A stretch of DNA of 64,000 bases from Norana najaformis (GCA_964023275.1 OZ029918.1:32917739-32981738), one strand, 5' to 3'; positions 34,287 through 45,695 are shown, counted from the stretch's first letter. Notes: generated from the letters alone by a model not told the origin. Numbers and translations: made by a program.

Positions 34287-34537
34287 GTTAGCGTGCTGGT
34301 CTACCAACCACACTCTGGGTTCAAATCCCCACCAGATCTGAAAGGTGTTTCGAAATTTCTGCTCTACTTGCGTCCCCTAGCGGACTCAGCTATAAAACGA
34401 GTAAGTTGACTGTACAATCTCAGTGGGATGATAAGACGGCAAGGCAACTGACTGGCCACCGGCCCTCATATGCCGAGGCTAAGAAAAATGAAGTCGGTAA
34501 CACTTCATGCCCATGCCTGCCTCTAGGGATTGGCTTG
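34287..34537 (+). repeat. tRNA-derived SINE (block B)
   Basis: Copy of the SINE at 15985-16235, with A and B boxes preserved. Confidence 0.65.
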
Positions 34538-36108
34538 AGAGATTGTTCTATAGCGACCGTACAGTCCTCACACTCCTCCTCATTTTTAATGATTTTACCG
34601 GGTGCGATACTTCACCGCCGCTGCTTGTTTCGAATGGGCACCAACCCATTTTAGCTCCCCATAGTACGGACCATGCGTGTTAGCCCGAGCTACAAAATCA
34701 GAGCTATCATGGTCCGTGAGGACCTCTAAGAGTTTTTTGTGTATATAGGCGGTGCTATATAAATGCACAATACAATTACAGGCGGCGCACAACACCCTTT
34801 CAAAGCTTATTCCTATATAGTCGAAAGAACGCTCTACGGTTGAGTTCACTCTTAACCGTGCGTGCCAGCGCCCTGTCACGGTTGAATGCATGTAACGGTA
34901 GCTTGTGACCAGAGACATTGAACCACTATTCAGATCAGGTTTCAAGCGGTTTGAAAGCTTACTGTAAGTATCAACGTGAATTAGACGAATGTCCTGCAAT
35001 TTTTCTCGATGCTGATCTTTAAAAAATTAACCCTAAATTTATGGGAATGTGTCAAGTACACGAACTCAGATTTCGATAAACAAAAAGGCCCAGTGTCAAG
35101 TTGCTAAAATTACTAAGCAGGGCGAGTTTGTTCATTAAGGACAGCATTTAAGCTTGTCCAATAGGCCCATATACCTGAGGCCCTTAGCAATAGAAAGGTA
35201 AGCTTTTCATTCCGACTCTCTCGCAGCGAGTTTAAAACTTTCAGCTTTGCGCCGCATGGAAAGTTCGTAGTTGTTCTCGTGCGATATGTTGGAAACTTTT
35301 TCGTGCGTGGTTGTACGAGAATCTAAATCTACTTAAGATGAGGCAGTCTAACTAATTTCGTCTGTAAGCCACTCTAGATCGACAAATTAGCCAAACTGCT
35401 GAGTGCTACCTGAAGCATTGTTCATCGGAGGTAAGTTTTGAAAAGTTTTAGCTCTAGAGAGATTCGTAATTTAAATTCGGGAAAGGAGGCGGGACTAATT
35501 TAACCCGTATCAAAGTTTTGCATTATGGAAAATTTTTGACGACCCGGCCGGTTTTCACAGCTTCCTCTGACTCTTTTCTCTATTGGGTGCCTTCTCGCTG
35601 TCTTTCCCGGTGAATTTCCAGACTTCTCCTGTCCTTTTTCTCACTTTCGCACAGTTCCACGAATTTTTCGCTTACGTTTTCCTATGTTCTTTTTTACTTC
35701 CTTTAGCAGTATTATCAAAGGCGTTTCTTACTTCAGAAATTTCTATGGGCGATGGAAACCGGTTTGTGCTGGTCAACTCCAGGGCGTGGCCCCATGTAAA
35801 ACAAATGATGGGATTCCTCCTGGATCCGCTCTTGAGTAGCGTAACCATAAACAATGGGTGCTAAACGAGATTATTATTACCTCCGGTTTGTGATAATAAA
35901 GAGCTATAGATTTCTGGCCCTATGTGGTCAATATCCACAAACTTGCTGACTAATCATCGTAATATTACGATTACATCTAATTAGTTTCCACTCAAATTCT
36001 TTGAAAGTGTCCACTGAGGCACTACTGTCAATCGAAGCAGTCCACATGTCCACAACTCCTCAGTTGACGAAATTCTGTCCTAATGTTCCGGTATATTTTT
36101 TTAATTGA

Positions 36109-36327
36109 TTAAAAATCTGAGTCACAGGTCGCCTTGTTTGCCGATAATTCTAAGAACCTCTCATATCTCATTGCTTTCTTTCCAGTCATAATCTTATAAA
36201 CTTCAATTACATATCCACCGCTCCTCCTTCTTTCCAGTGTTGTTAGTCCACATCTTCTCAACCTTTCTTCATAATTCAGATCCTTGTGTCCCGAATTCTT
36301 TTTTATATCTCTACTCTGCACTTTCAC
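36109..36327 (-). mobile_element. LINE reverse-transcriptase C-terminal fragment
   Basis: The - strand reads NYEERLRRCGLTTLERRR and GGYVIEVYKIMTGK, matching the 'YEERL..LgL.tLe.RR.RgDlIevYKil' stretch near the end of CR1/jockey-type reverse transcriptases. About 70 residues, no upstream domain. Confidence 0.65.
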
Positions 36328-36474
36328 TATTTGTTAGGTGCACCTTAAGATATAAAGAGACTAACTTGAGATACGTGGCTGGGCCTGGTCTGCCATTGAC
36401 AAGTATCTGTATACAAGAAAATAACCAGGGTCCACATGTGTTTACGTGCCCCCATGTTTAGGACCATCTTAACA

Positions 36475-36625
36475 TTGAACTGAATCTTGACATGGAACTG
36501 AACCCTTCCTCCCAATCGATTTAGTTTGGATTGAGCGCCTGTGAATAAGGTGGTTCCCGCGATTTGGCTTTCGTTGGGCGTTTCAGAAAACACAGTGGGA
36601 AAATGTAGGCTTATAATGTCCGATT
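36475..36625 (+). mobile_element. CR1/L2-like LINE 3' end
   Basis: 'caatcgatttagtttggatt', 'gcgcctgtgaataaggtggt', 'ggctttcgttgggcg', then after about 50 bp a GATTACGATTACGA tail. Confidence 0.5.
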
Positions 36626-37274
36626 ACGATTACGAAAAGTGTGACGCAAAAGGGACCGACCAGACAACACAAGACTTTTAAGTAACAATAAAATGGGAGG
36701 GGACAAAAATGATTGGCCGATTATAACACTGCTATACAATTACAAATGACCATAACCTTTGGCTTTTCTAAGAAACGTCACGTAATGTTAAGTAACATTG
36801 TGAAAAGGGGTAGATACTTTTTACCCCATGTTTGTGAGCGGCAGCAATAATCCCTTTACCCTGCACTGCACTGACGTCACTGGTGACAATAATAATAGGG
36901 TGTAACTTTCTATGCGTCAGTGTAACGGGTAATGGGTGTTGTGCGCCGTGAGAAAACAATGGGAAAATGTATGCACGCAGAAACTGGCTGATGTGTATTC
37001 TTGCAGATGATATGACGTGCCATGAAATAACTACTTGCTTGCTTACTTACTTACTGCATGTATATATGTATGAAAGTATGTATGTATGTACTTTATGCAT
37101 GTATATATGTTTATATGTAGGCATGTTTCAATGTGTGTATGTAAATATGTATTAGGACACTTAATACAACTCGTTTAGATGAATGCTGAATACCTACCCA
37201 AAACCTATTTAGGTCGGTTACATAGCCGTGTATGTAGCATCTTTACGAGGTGTTAAGAGGTGCTATACATTATT

Positions 37275-37505
37275 TGTCATTATACATACAAACATACATA
37301 CATACACACATACATACATACTGTACATAATACATACATACATACATACATACATACATACATGCATGCATGCATGCATACATACATACTTAAATACATA
37401 CAAAATTATATATATACTCGTACATACATACATACATACATGCATACATACATGCATAAATACATACATTCATAATACATACATACATACGTACATACAT
37501 ACACA
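37275..37505. repeat. TACA-type microsatellite (unit B)
   Basis: Imperfect (ATAC)n with interruptions, in the same flanking context as 16308-16650. It is a little over 100 bp shorter, so the repeat has changed length since duplication. Confidence 0.9.
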
Positions 37506-37719
37506 TATGGCCTACAACGTGGCCTTCTTTTGCTGCAATCATACAATATGTTTGAGTGCAGGCATCATGTACTACTGCTTACAAAGTCTGAACAAACTGT
37601 ATAAGTGTTGGAAACTATATGTCGTCTATTTGGGATGCAACATTAGAGAGCAAAATCAATTGAACAACTAGTGTTAAACAGTAAAAGGCTTCTAATTTCT
37701 TGCTCGAAGTCTACATCTG

Positions 37720-39700
37720 TTATGTGCGGCTAAAGCCCACGTCCGTTCGGCCAATTAACTTCTATCGATGCTTCATAAACTGGGAACTTTAGTACTTTCT
37801 AGGCATCAGGAATAAATCACACAAACTTCAACCTTACGATGAGGTGTAGCACATAGTATTGTAAAGTTGAGGCCAAAAGAAGGTTGAACATATAGAAGGT
37901 AAGTTAGCCTTGATTGGCACTAAGTACTTAGATATATTAAAGTAGTTTAACTTCAACTAATTTTCACCTGCTTTTGAAGGAGTGCTACTAGTAGTTATTG
38001 ATTAGGTTTAGAAAAAGTAGTAAACTACTTTTAAACTACTTCTGTAACTACTTTTGATCATGCTGTAAAAATGGGAACTGAATTATTATTGGATAACAGG
38101 TTAATTGATTATTAATTTTCACCCTAAAATAAAATAACGTGTAAAATTCTTTAGGTAATATTCATTGCTTTTTATGCAACTGTTAAATTCTGACAGCCAG
38201 TGAGCAAGCATTTCAAAACCGTGAGCAGAATACACATGCCGCTGTCATTGCGTCTGTATTGCTCAGACTGGGAAAACGGTCACAGTGTTATATGTATTAC
38301 AGCTTTCACCGCCCAACTTTTAAACTACATTGTTTACATTCGCATTAAGTTTGTGCTGCCAACGTGGCTATGACTATCATGTCTAGTTGTCTCCTTCAGG
38401 CACAGTTGCACCAAAGATCTTAGAGTACAGTAAGACATGAGGCTCCCTATCATTGCTGTATCATTCGCGCGTGTGGTGGTCAAGAAAACAAAACAGCAGC
38501 GCCACCTAGCGGATGGTATGATAAAGGTCAGGGGCACTTTAAGTAATACGACCTCGCTGACTGGGCCCACAACTTTTTCAATAGCCGCGCCAACATGCCA
38601 TTGATATTTTATAAGGTAATGAAGGGCCTTGTACATTGGGATGCAATGAATGTCACATCTTAGTGTAGGCCTACTATAAGATCTTTGGTTGCATATTATG
38701 AGGGTGTTATCGTAGTTTCGTTACAACAAACAACGGACAGATATAGGGCACGAAAAAGCTCTCTTTCACTGCAATAACTCACTTCCATCTGCTTCTTTCA
38801 TTGAAATTATGGCAAAAGTGTTTTGCCAATTTTTAATTTACATCTCTACACAGCTGTCGTTAGAAAAATAATCAAAATAATTCATAGGCCTACTAGTGGT
38901 CGATTACCATGTGTGTGCGTGATTAATAAGCGCTTAACATAAGTTCAAGCAAGCTACCACAGGTTAGGACATCACCTGGGGTCATTGGCCGTTGACGTAT
39001 TTGATTTAACATTACTAAGAACAGTCTTTTAACTATCTTCACAACTGCGTAAACTATTACAATTTTAAGCTACTTGTAACGTACAGAAGCATATAGTCTG
39101 ATTAATTAGCAGATGTACAGAAATGTATATTTATTTAGCAAAAGCATTATCAGAATAGAAATAGAAATAGTTTATACACTACAACATAACGACCAGTTTT
39201 TGATTATGTTGTATAGGCCTTCACAACTGCGTGAACTATCATATTTTCTAAGTAAATTCGCTGGACAGAGATATACATCAATTAGCAAATAGGGATCATT
39301 CAGAAATACCTATCTGTACATATATACGAGGAACAGTACACCTGTGGACATAAGAATTTGATTGTCTAAGTATATTTGTGTACTCGTACATATGACTCTT
39401 ATTTTCTCTATTGACAAACATTTAAACGTAGTAGTTTAGTTAACCCAAGCACATATGGGCACTCACCGAAACTACGTTTCGAAATACATTCCCCTAACTC
39501 CTCTATCCAATTTCATACCACACCCTAACAACCAGCTACACAACCGATACAAGCCACTTCTGCATGCTAATGACACGCGATGCAAAGTATGAAATGGCGA
39601 AACACCCCAGTTTATCTCGCCTTGCTGTATAAGAACGGAAATGGCTATATAAGTTTATTATTGCCTGGAAGGCGAATTCTATTGTTCCTTTACTACAGTG
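37720..39700 (-). repeat. 2.1-kb arm, inverted copy of 17425-19575
   Basis: The reverse complement aligns with the left arm from 'aaaggaacaatagaattcgc' (39.69 kb) to 'aattggccgaacggacgtgg' (37.74 kb). It includes the 150-bp tandem units at 39000-39340. The homology stops at 'tactac', where 'agtggcgtcgatcatatgg' begins, possibly a hAT-like fragment. Confidence 0.8.
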
Positions 39701-40209
39701 GCGTCGATCATATGGATGCCCTTGGGGCCCGGGCATTAGTTGAGCCCCGGCAATATTTTAGCTGTAAAATCGATACAAGGTAGCTCTGGACTGACAATTT
39801 TAGTTGTTAGTCTTCACTTTAAGACGTTGGTAAACAATGCCAGTACGTAATTTACAATTTTACCTCTCTATGTATTGCTGTCTATGCCTACCTTTGCTTA
39901 GGTAGACAAACAGACAGAAAGACAGATATATGAGTATGTACTACATCAGTACATATGTACTTATAATTATACGCAGGTCAACCAAGCGAACTAAGTCACC
40001 GGCAGTCAGACATACAGGTCGCCAGAGGTCACAGATCTATAGCAAAATTTGACAGAACCCCAGAAAAATTAATGGAATGCAGGTCAGACAATTCGCCCTC
40101 ACATCACTGCCATCGCCATCTGGATGTCATCTTTGACCAGCCAGGCAGTAGGGATGTAAGCCAACCCTCTAAAATAGTTTCTGCAGTTACAAAACCATAT
40201 ACATGTACC
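39701..40209. other. No gene seen
   Basis: Begins with a CAGTGGCG word and a short GC-rich patch resembling the end of a hAT element. The rest is unassigned. Confidence 0.35.
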
Positions 40210-40625
40210 TTATGTACATTTAGTTTTGTAAATATGGGGTGGGTACATATATACCCATAATCGTATCACCTTGTCACCTTGTGCGTCGGTTCCTGGAACC
40301 CTAGCGACCGCCATGACCAGCCTTCTCCATTCTCTCCTGTCCATTGCCACATCCCTCAGCTGTGCAAGATTCATCGCCGTCCTTCTCTGCACCTCCTCCA
40401 TCCATCTAGTTCTCGGTCGTCCTCTTCTCCTCGTTCCCTCTCCACACGCCAACATCATCGTCTTCTCCAGTCCATCAGCGCGCATCACATGTCCAAAGTA
40501 CATCATCTTCTGCCTGCTGGCTCTTTGATTCAATGTCAGATCACCTCTTAGGTCACCAATCTCCTGTAGCACTGACTCATTTGTTCTCTTTTCCCTCCAC
40601 GATATCCTCAGGAGTTTCCTCGAGA
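40210..40625 (-). mobile_element. RTE/BovB-like LINE C-terminal fragment
   Basis: The - strand encodes RQKMMYFGHVMRADGLEKTM, RRRGRPRTRWMEEVQ and LAQLRDVAMDRREWRRLV, the conserved end of RTE/BovB ORFs. It is clearly diverged from the full-length element at 22.2 kb, so it belongs to another lineage. 5'-truncated. Confidence 0.75.
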
Positions 40626-40909
40626 TTCGTATAGTCGCCCTTTATAATTATAATTCCCCACACAGTTTCTGCATCGCTAACCGCTAGCGGAAGAAAGCTC
40701 CCTCTGTTAAATGTATAAATATAGGATTTCGTTAGGCTCATCAGCTTTCATCACTCTTGCAGTGTAGATGCAATGAATGGGCTTAGGTAGCCAGTCACTT
40801 AGTTTTCCAAGGTTCAACTCCAGATACAGAAAATTTTCATAAGTTGAGTCAACTATTCATCTTATCTGTATAAGCTTAGTGCCTTACGTCGGCTAAAGAA
40901 CTGGATGCG

Positions 40910-41095
40910 AAGTACAATGACACAGGAACGAAGAGGCAGGCAGACAATCAGACAGCTACGATGGATGGTGTTTGGAATCGGTGCGGCAAGATAGGCTAGA
41001 TAAGAGAAGGGATCTGTGGAAGAGTTTTCAGTTTTCAGTGAAAGACCTGCGGATAGATTACAAGGTGTGAAATGGTGGTGAGTTCGCAGGATGGG
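40910..41095 (-). mobile_element. CR1/L2-like LINE 3' UTR fragment
   Basis: The reverse complement matches the 3' UTR seen at 12046-12180 (from 'ctgaaaactcttccacagat' to 'accatccatcgtagctgtct'). Confidence 0.5.
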
Positions 41096-41119
41096 TCAGA
41101 TAGCTGTTGTAGTTATTCT

Positions 41120-42337
41120 TAAATATAGTCCAAGTTCTGTAAAAGGTTGGCTGCGACCCAGTTTTCAGTAGAAAAGCCTCTTTGTATGATGAACTGCGCG
41201 TTTGTGGGTGTCACGAACAAACGTGTTCAATCGAGTTCGAAAATTTATTTTAAAAACCTTTCAATATATATACACTTTACATAAACTTCACATCACTTTC
41301 TAACCGCTCAGGTCTCCCTCTTTCATCACTGTCTTGTCACCACCGTCTTACTTTGTTCTCCTTCAGTTCTCTCATCAACTCTTTTTATAGCCTATGTAAC
41401 CTCTTACCACTCCTTTCTTCCTTCTAGAGCTTTCTGTCTGAAGGCCTGTTCATACTGTTCAAAATTATACATGACCTCATGGCAGTCTTTTGTGACAGTG
41501 GGGGTGTACCATAAAAATTTTCCCCACGCTGAATTGTTGTTCGCTTTGTATGCATATTGGATCTGTCGAGATGTAGACCTACTCTCATACATTAACGCTC
41601 AGTAACAATCAATCGAGACTTCAAAAATGACTCGTCTGACCTTTTCTTCTATAAGTGAAGGATTCTTGCACCCAAGGGTTCAGACTCGTTATTCTTTTAT
41701 CGAATGAAAAGTCAATGAACAGGCTAACTATTCAACTCAAGGTTCCAGTCTTTAATACAGCACTCATGCGCAAAAGTCTAGAACATGCGGCTCTACCACG
41801 GTATTGCAAATTTCACTTGAAAAAATTCTTCGGAAACAAAGGGGGTATTGTCGTGCCGTGCCATTCATTGCGTTTCTTTGTATTCTTTTCAACATGTCAC
41901 GTACTATGCCGAAGTTCCCTTAATATTTTCGCCACTGAAGGTATAGCCTCAGCATTCATTGCTGAGCTCAGTAATTTGTTTACCCCTTCACCACAACGAA
42001 TCGATCTTTGATGCATCGGATTTCAATCGGGCTTCTCCAACGATTTATAACGTTTACCACTATTCACCGGAAGTGGCCACCGCTTGATGCATTATCTTAC
42101 GATAACGAAACCATACGATTAGATTCGACGAAGGAGTAACATTATATATATATATTTATATATTTGTTTATATATATACACTTGTTTCTATATATATATG
42201 CATATATATATAAAAAATAAATGTTCATCCTATTATTGTGATGACGGATTAGTTTGTCAGCATACTGATATATTTGCTTGGTGTACTGCTTTTGTGCTAA
42301 ATCATTGGATTCATGTAAATAATTGTTTAAATTTCAG
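41120..42337 (+). promoter_or_regulatory. GT61-3 5' flank
   Basis: Homologous to the GT61-2 flank. The RTE-5'-like module is at about 41930-42030 ('ggtatagcctcagca', 'ttgtttaccccttcacca'). Runs of TATATATA occur at 42140-42215. The 3' splice site tttaaatttcag ends at 42337. Confidence 0.5.
41209..41497 (-). mobile_element. Solo LTR, 289 bp
   Basis: Starts TGTCACGAAC and ends TTGTGACA, flanked by a perfect 5-bp duplication GTGGG (41204-41208 and 41498-41502). Read on the - strand it has a TATAAAAAG box near 41385 and an AATAAA near 41255, giving the orientation. The paralogous GT61-2 flank near 20615 is the uninterrupted site (gtggcgtgtac). Confidence 0.85.
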
Positions 42338-42392
42338 TTCCGCGCACATGTTATCAGAAGTGAATTAATTAAGCAGAAATCTATAACCCAGC

Positions 42393-44039
42393 ATGCAAGA
42401 AGTTCAGAACCTGGCTTCAAAACGCTGCGTCATCTTTCTGTTGTTCACAGTAACCTTTACACTTGTGCCTCTGATGAATATCTTCGACGTTTCGCTGATG
42501 CAGTTTCAGTCGATTATATGGAGTGACAGTGGTGAGCAGATACTGATGGGTAGTTACAGTTGTCCCCACGCCGCACCGACATTTAAGAAAATAACCCATC
42601 CATTTTCAGCCCTTCTCCTCCCAGCGTGTGGCAGTATACTCGAACGCATTCATCTGTTCAACGTCGCGCTTGAACGCTTAAGAGTTCAACGGCTGATGCC
42701 ACTTAAGAAAACTCAAGACTGGAATATAAGCGCACCAAGTCAATTAGAATTGCTAGCCGAGTGGAACGACACCTTCTTTAAGGATCTATCCAAGTACTCG
42801 CAAATAACAACCGTCATTCTACCGTGGCTACGCAGTCCTCAACAAAAAGAAGAGGAATGGCGTTCGTTAACCGATTCTTCAAACCTGCTCATTAAAGAGT
42901 ATTATGAGTCGACTGCCACTGATCCTCTGTGTACTTGGATTGAGACCCCTGGAAAAGTGGAATTCAGCTTTGACGTTATTAATAACTGGACGTGCAATCG
43001 AAACACAACTCGTGGAGCCATCCCGAAGTCGCTATCTCTGCTCGCACTAAACGCAAAGCCTCCCTATAAGGGATATTATTATCCGGCCTCATTTCCACCC
43101 CAATTTTTTACTGAATTGCCTCGTATACTTCTCCCTTTGTACATAATCAGATCCGGAATAGCAAATGGTGCCGGCATTCAGAGTGCTAAGATTGTTCCGT
43201 ATGCGTGTTTTCCAGATGCGAAATTAAATCCCCCTTTAAACATTGAGAAAATTCCCCTCTACAATGAGGTTTTCGTCATTGCTCAGTCGTACGGTGATCG
43301 CACCTACCACCGCTTGGCAGAAACTACACCACGAATTGCCACCTTTATTGAATTTCTGCTTCGAAACCCATCGATAATGATTCTCGCGCCGCAGAACCAG
43401 GGTCGAATGGTTGAACTATTGACGGTCTTGGGAATTAAGAGCAATCGTATCATTAGTGGCTGGTGTCGAGCGGAAATTATCTATTTACCGAGAGCCACTA
43501 CATGCTGCTTTCCGCATTTTCTCGAGACCCAATTTCTATCTCTACTCTACCGGAAATACCTCAAGAAAAACTTCCCGTCCAACACTCGCAACAAAGTCGT
43601 CTTCATCCGACGGACGGGTTCTCGTTACTTCAACAATCAACCTTTGATTGAAAAAGTCGTGGAAATGGCCGCAAATGCGCATAATCTGAGTTATGTAGTA
43701 TTCAGGGATAATCCGCCGCCATCTTTCATTGATATGATGCGTATGTTCAATGCGGCCGTCATGGTTGTCGCACCTCATGGAGCTGGTTTGGCTAACCTCG
43801 TTTTCTCCGAACCTGGAACGTTCGTCGTCGAAGGAGTCTGCAATCGTCCACACACGAACCTCTTCTTCCAGAGAACCGCTCAGGTTCTTGGGCACCGATG
43901 GCACGGAATTCCGTCAAGCCGTGGGTGCAAGCCTGGAGTGGTTGGCGAGGTCACAATCGAGCCTTCCATCATGAACGACACGATTTGGACCTACTTAGAT
44001 TTTTGGGAAGAGTCAACTTTCAGAAACGCTTCGTCCTAG
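42393..44039 (+). CDS. GT61-family glycosyltransferase, copy 3 (GT61-3)
   Basis: 548 residues in one coding exon, with the same type II anchor (VIFLLFTVTFTLVPLM) and GT61 motifs (TYHRLAETTPR, VVFIRRTGSR, VVAPHGAGLANLVFSEPGTF). The first 60 residues are nearly identical to GT61-2 and clearly different from GT61-1. It differs from both neighbours in three places: a 9-nt in-frame deletion (GIANGAGIQSAK instead of GAGDVFIQSAK), YGDRTYH instead of YGSLNYH before the HR motif, and a shortened stretch GCKPGVVGEV near the C terminus with a different end (NASS). It may therefore have a shifted acceptor preference; that is inference. Apparently intact. Confidence 0.8.
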   Translation: MQEVQNLASKRCVIFLLFTVTFTLVPLMNIFDVSLMQFQSIIWSDSGEQILMGSYSCPHAAPTFKKITHPFSALLLPACGSILERIHLFNVALERLRVQRLMPLKKTQDWNISAPSQLELLAEWNDTFFKDLSKYSQITTVILPWLRSPQQKEEEWRSLTDSSNLLIKEYYESTATDPLCTWIETPGKVEFSFDVINNWTCNRNTTRGAIPKSLSLLALNAKPPYKGYYYPASFPPQFFTELPRILLPLYIIRSGIANGAGIQSAKIVPYACFPDAKLNPPLNIEKIPLYNEVFVIAQSYGDRTYHRLAETTPRIATFIEFLLRNPSIMILAPQNQGRMVELLTVLGIKSNRIISGWCRAEIIYLPRATTCCFPHFLETQFLSLLYRKYLKKNFPSNTRNKVVFIRRTGSRYFNNQPLIEKVVEMAANAHNLSYVVFRDNPPPSFIDMMRMFNAAVMVVAPHGAGLANLVFSEPGTFVVEGVCNRPHTNLFFQRTAQVLGHRWHGIPSSRGCKPGVVGEVTIEPSIMNDTIWTYLDFWEESTFRNASS

Positions 44040-44570
44040 CAGTCACCTCACAGTGGTAGGGTTTTAGACTCATGAATACACGATGCTCGGATGAGTTCTC
44101 TTTAAAGCCTTAACTCAGCGCTGAATTTCATCGGGAAGCTGGGTTTTAAAGTTTCAGCTTCGATTGAAAGGCGTGAACAGAAACTACACGGGGCAGGGTT
44201 TTGGTTAGCTGACAGGATGTGAGGTCAGAGTTGCCGTTTAATTTTGAGGATATTATTCCAGAGGCGGATTGACTATGCCTCTTGAGTAAATAGAACTGAG
44301 CTATAGGCCTACCGTATTTCAGCAACTGTAAGAAGTGATATGAAGGTAGAATGGCAAAGGGTTTGCGGATTGTAGGCTACGTGTAGCTGGTAGTCTTGAT
44401 GACTTAGCCATAATTTGTTCGGTAGGCCTATTAATTTATTTTAAGCTATAAAACTAATTTTGTATAAAGCTTGCTTTTCTGCTTACATCTGCAATAAACT
44501 GGCATAGATCCCACTGGTGAAAAGTAGTGCCTAGTGAGAGAAAAATTAGGTACATCTCAGCCAAATTTGG
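44040..44570. other. GT61-3 3' flank
   Basis: The first 170 bp matches the 3' UTR of the other copies ('cctcacagtgg', 'ctcagcgctgaatttcatcg', 'gtgaacagaaactacacggg'). Beyond that it is unassigned. Confidence 0.4.
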
Positions 44571-44582
44571 CAACATCAACCC

Positions 44583-44747
44583 AGTGGCGGATTTAGTTAA
44601 AGGCGTGTGGGAGCGGTTCGCTCCCGCGCCCCTCTTGGTTATATGCCTGGCCCCTCAGACCAGACCCATTCATGGTGGACTGTCAGTATGTGGAAACCCC
44701 CTGGAAATGCTCTAGGCCCCCACGCAAGCAATTCTAGACCGCCACTG
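44583..44747. mobile_element. hAT-type MITE, 165 bp
   Basis: Terminal inverted repeats CAGTGGCGG...CCGCCACTG and an exact 8-bp target-site duplication CATCAACC (44575-44582 and 44748-44755). The 8-bp duplication and the CAGTGGCGG ends are those of hAT elements. No transposase; non-autonomous. Confidence 0.9.
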
Positions 44748-45009
44748 CATCAACCTCGAGACGTCTGGTCTCCAGCCCATTGAAGTCAATTGTCATATTA
44801 CTTGGTAGATTACATACTATGTATTGCATCCGACAACTGATAGACAACATATCGACTGCCCTGGGTAAAAGGTGGTTGTTTTTGGGTAGGCAGACCTAGG
44901 CGTACCCCTACCTTGCGGAATAGGCCTAATCGTGGCAGACTCTGTAGTGCTGCACGTAAAGGAGTATCTACACAAGGATATGTTATGATGAAAGCTAACG
45001 AAAGTGCCT

Positions 45010-45690
45010 AAATGCTCCATAGTGTTGACAGTGTGCTGGATTGTCCACCCCGAGGTCGAAGTTCAAATCCACGCCCGGAGACAAACGTCGGATTTCTGTT
45101 CCACTGGCGCCAAAAATTGACATAGCTGCAGCGCTAACCGAAAATACCACCGTGCGACAAGGTGGTCAACTGGGTTAGTGGCAACCGGACTGGGTTCTTA
45201 ACATGGCATCTTTGGACAAACCTAGAGACTTGACGCAGCGCTCGTGAATAAGCTGGTGCCCTGCTCTTAGCTTTTAAGTAGAACTTTAGAAATTTCGAGT
45301 TTATGATTACGATTATTGCGCTGGGTCTGTAGTTGAAACATTGCAGGTTTGCACCATCTGAGCGAACGCCACGTAACGATTCTAGGGAGTTGTTTGCGCG
45401 CACTTGCCTTTGTCACCAAACAGTAGAGCTCAAAGTCCTGCGATGCCCCAGCCCCGCGTCCAGAACCTCGGTATTCGTCCATTACTGGCTGAAGGGCCCA
45501 ACATGAAATGGAAATGAGCACTTGCGCCGTGTTCAACAAAGAACACAGGAACTTTAATTTACTAGGTCCTTCTGGCGAATTCAGCTATAAAATAAGTGCC
45601 AGTACAGTTACCGCCAATATTGGTGCAAAGATCAAGCAACGATGGAGGACTGTCCTCCTGTCCTCACTATACCGAGACTAAGAAAATGAA
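45010..45690 (+). repeat. SINE cluster with LINE 3' end inside
   Basis: Heads at about 45010-45080 (B box AGTTCAAATCC) and 45155 ('aaggtggtcaactgggttag'). The LINE 3' module occupies 45180-45325 ('cttgacgcagcgctcgtgaa'). The SINE body resumes at about 45330 ('tctagggagttgtttgcgcg') through 'actaagaaaatgaag'. In unit A the same SINE lacks the LINE piece, so the LINE landed in it later. Confidence 0.55.
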
Positions 45691-45695
45691 GCTAC

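Larger units (their letters stand above)
27580..34537 (+). repeat. Segmental duplication block B
   Basis: Near-identical partner of block A (9440-16235). On its left it extends further than A, back to 26816, into IHO1-like intron 4 and exon 5. Its right edge is an abrupt break at 34537; the continuation seen in block A ('tatttaggtcggtta') resumes at about 37206. Confidence 0.85.
34538..37205. other. 2.67-kb segment present only in unit B
   Basis: Lies between 'gattggcttg' and 'tatttaggtcgg', which are adjacent in block A. Apart from two LINE pieces (36109-36327 and 36475-36625, both listed) I recognise no gene or transposon ends. It may be an insertion in B or a deletion in A. Confidence 0.5.
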
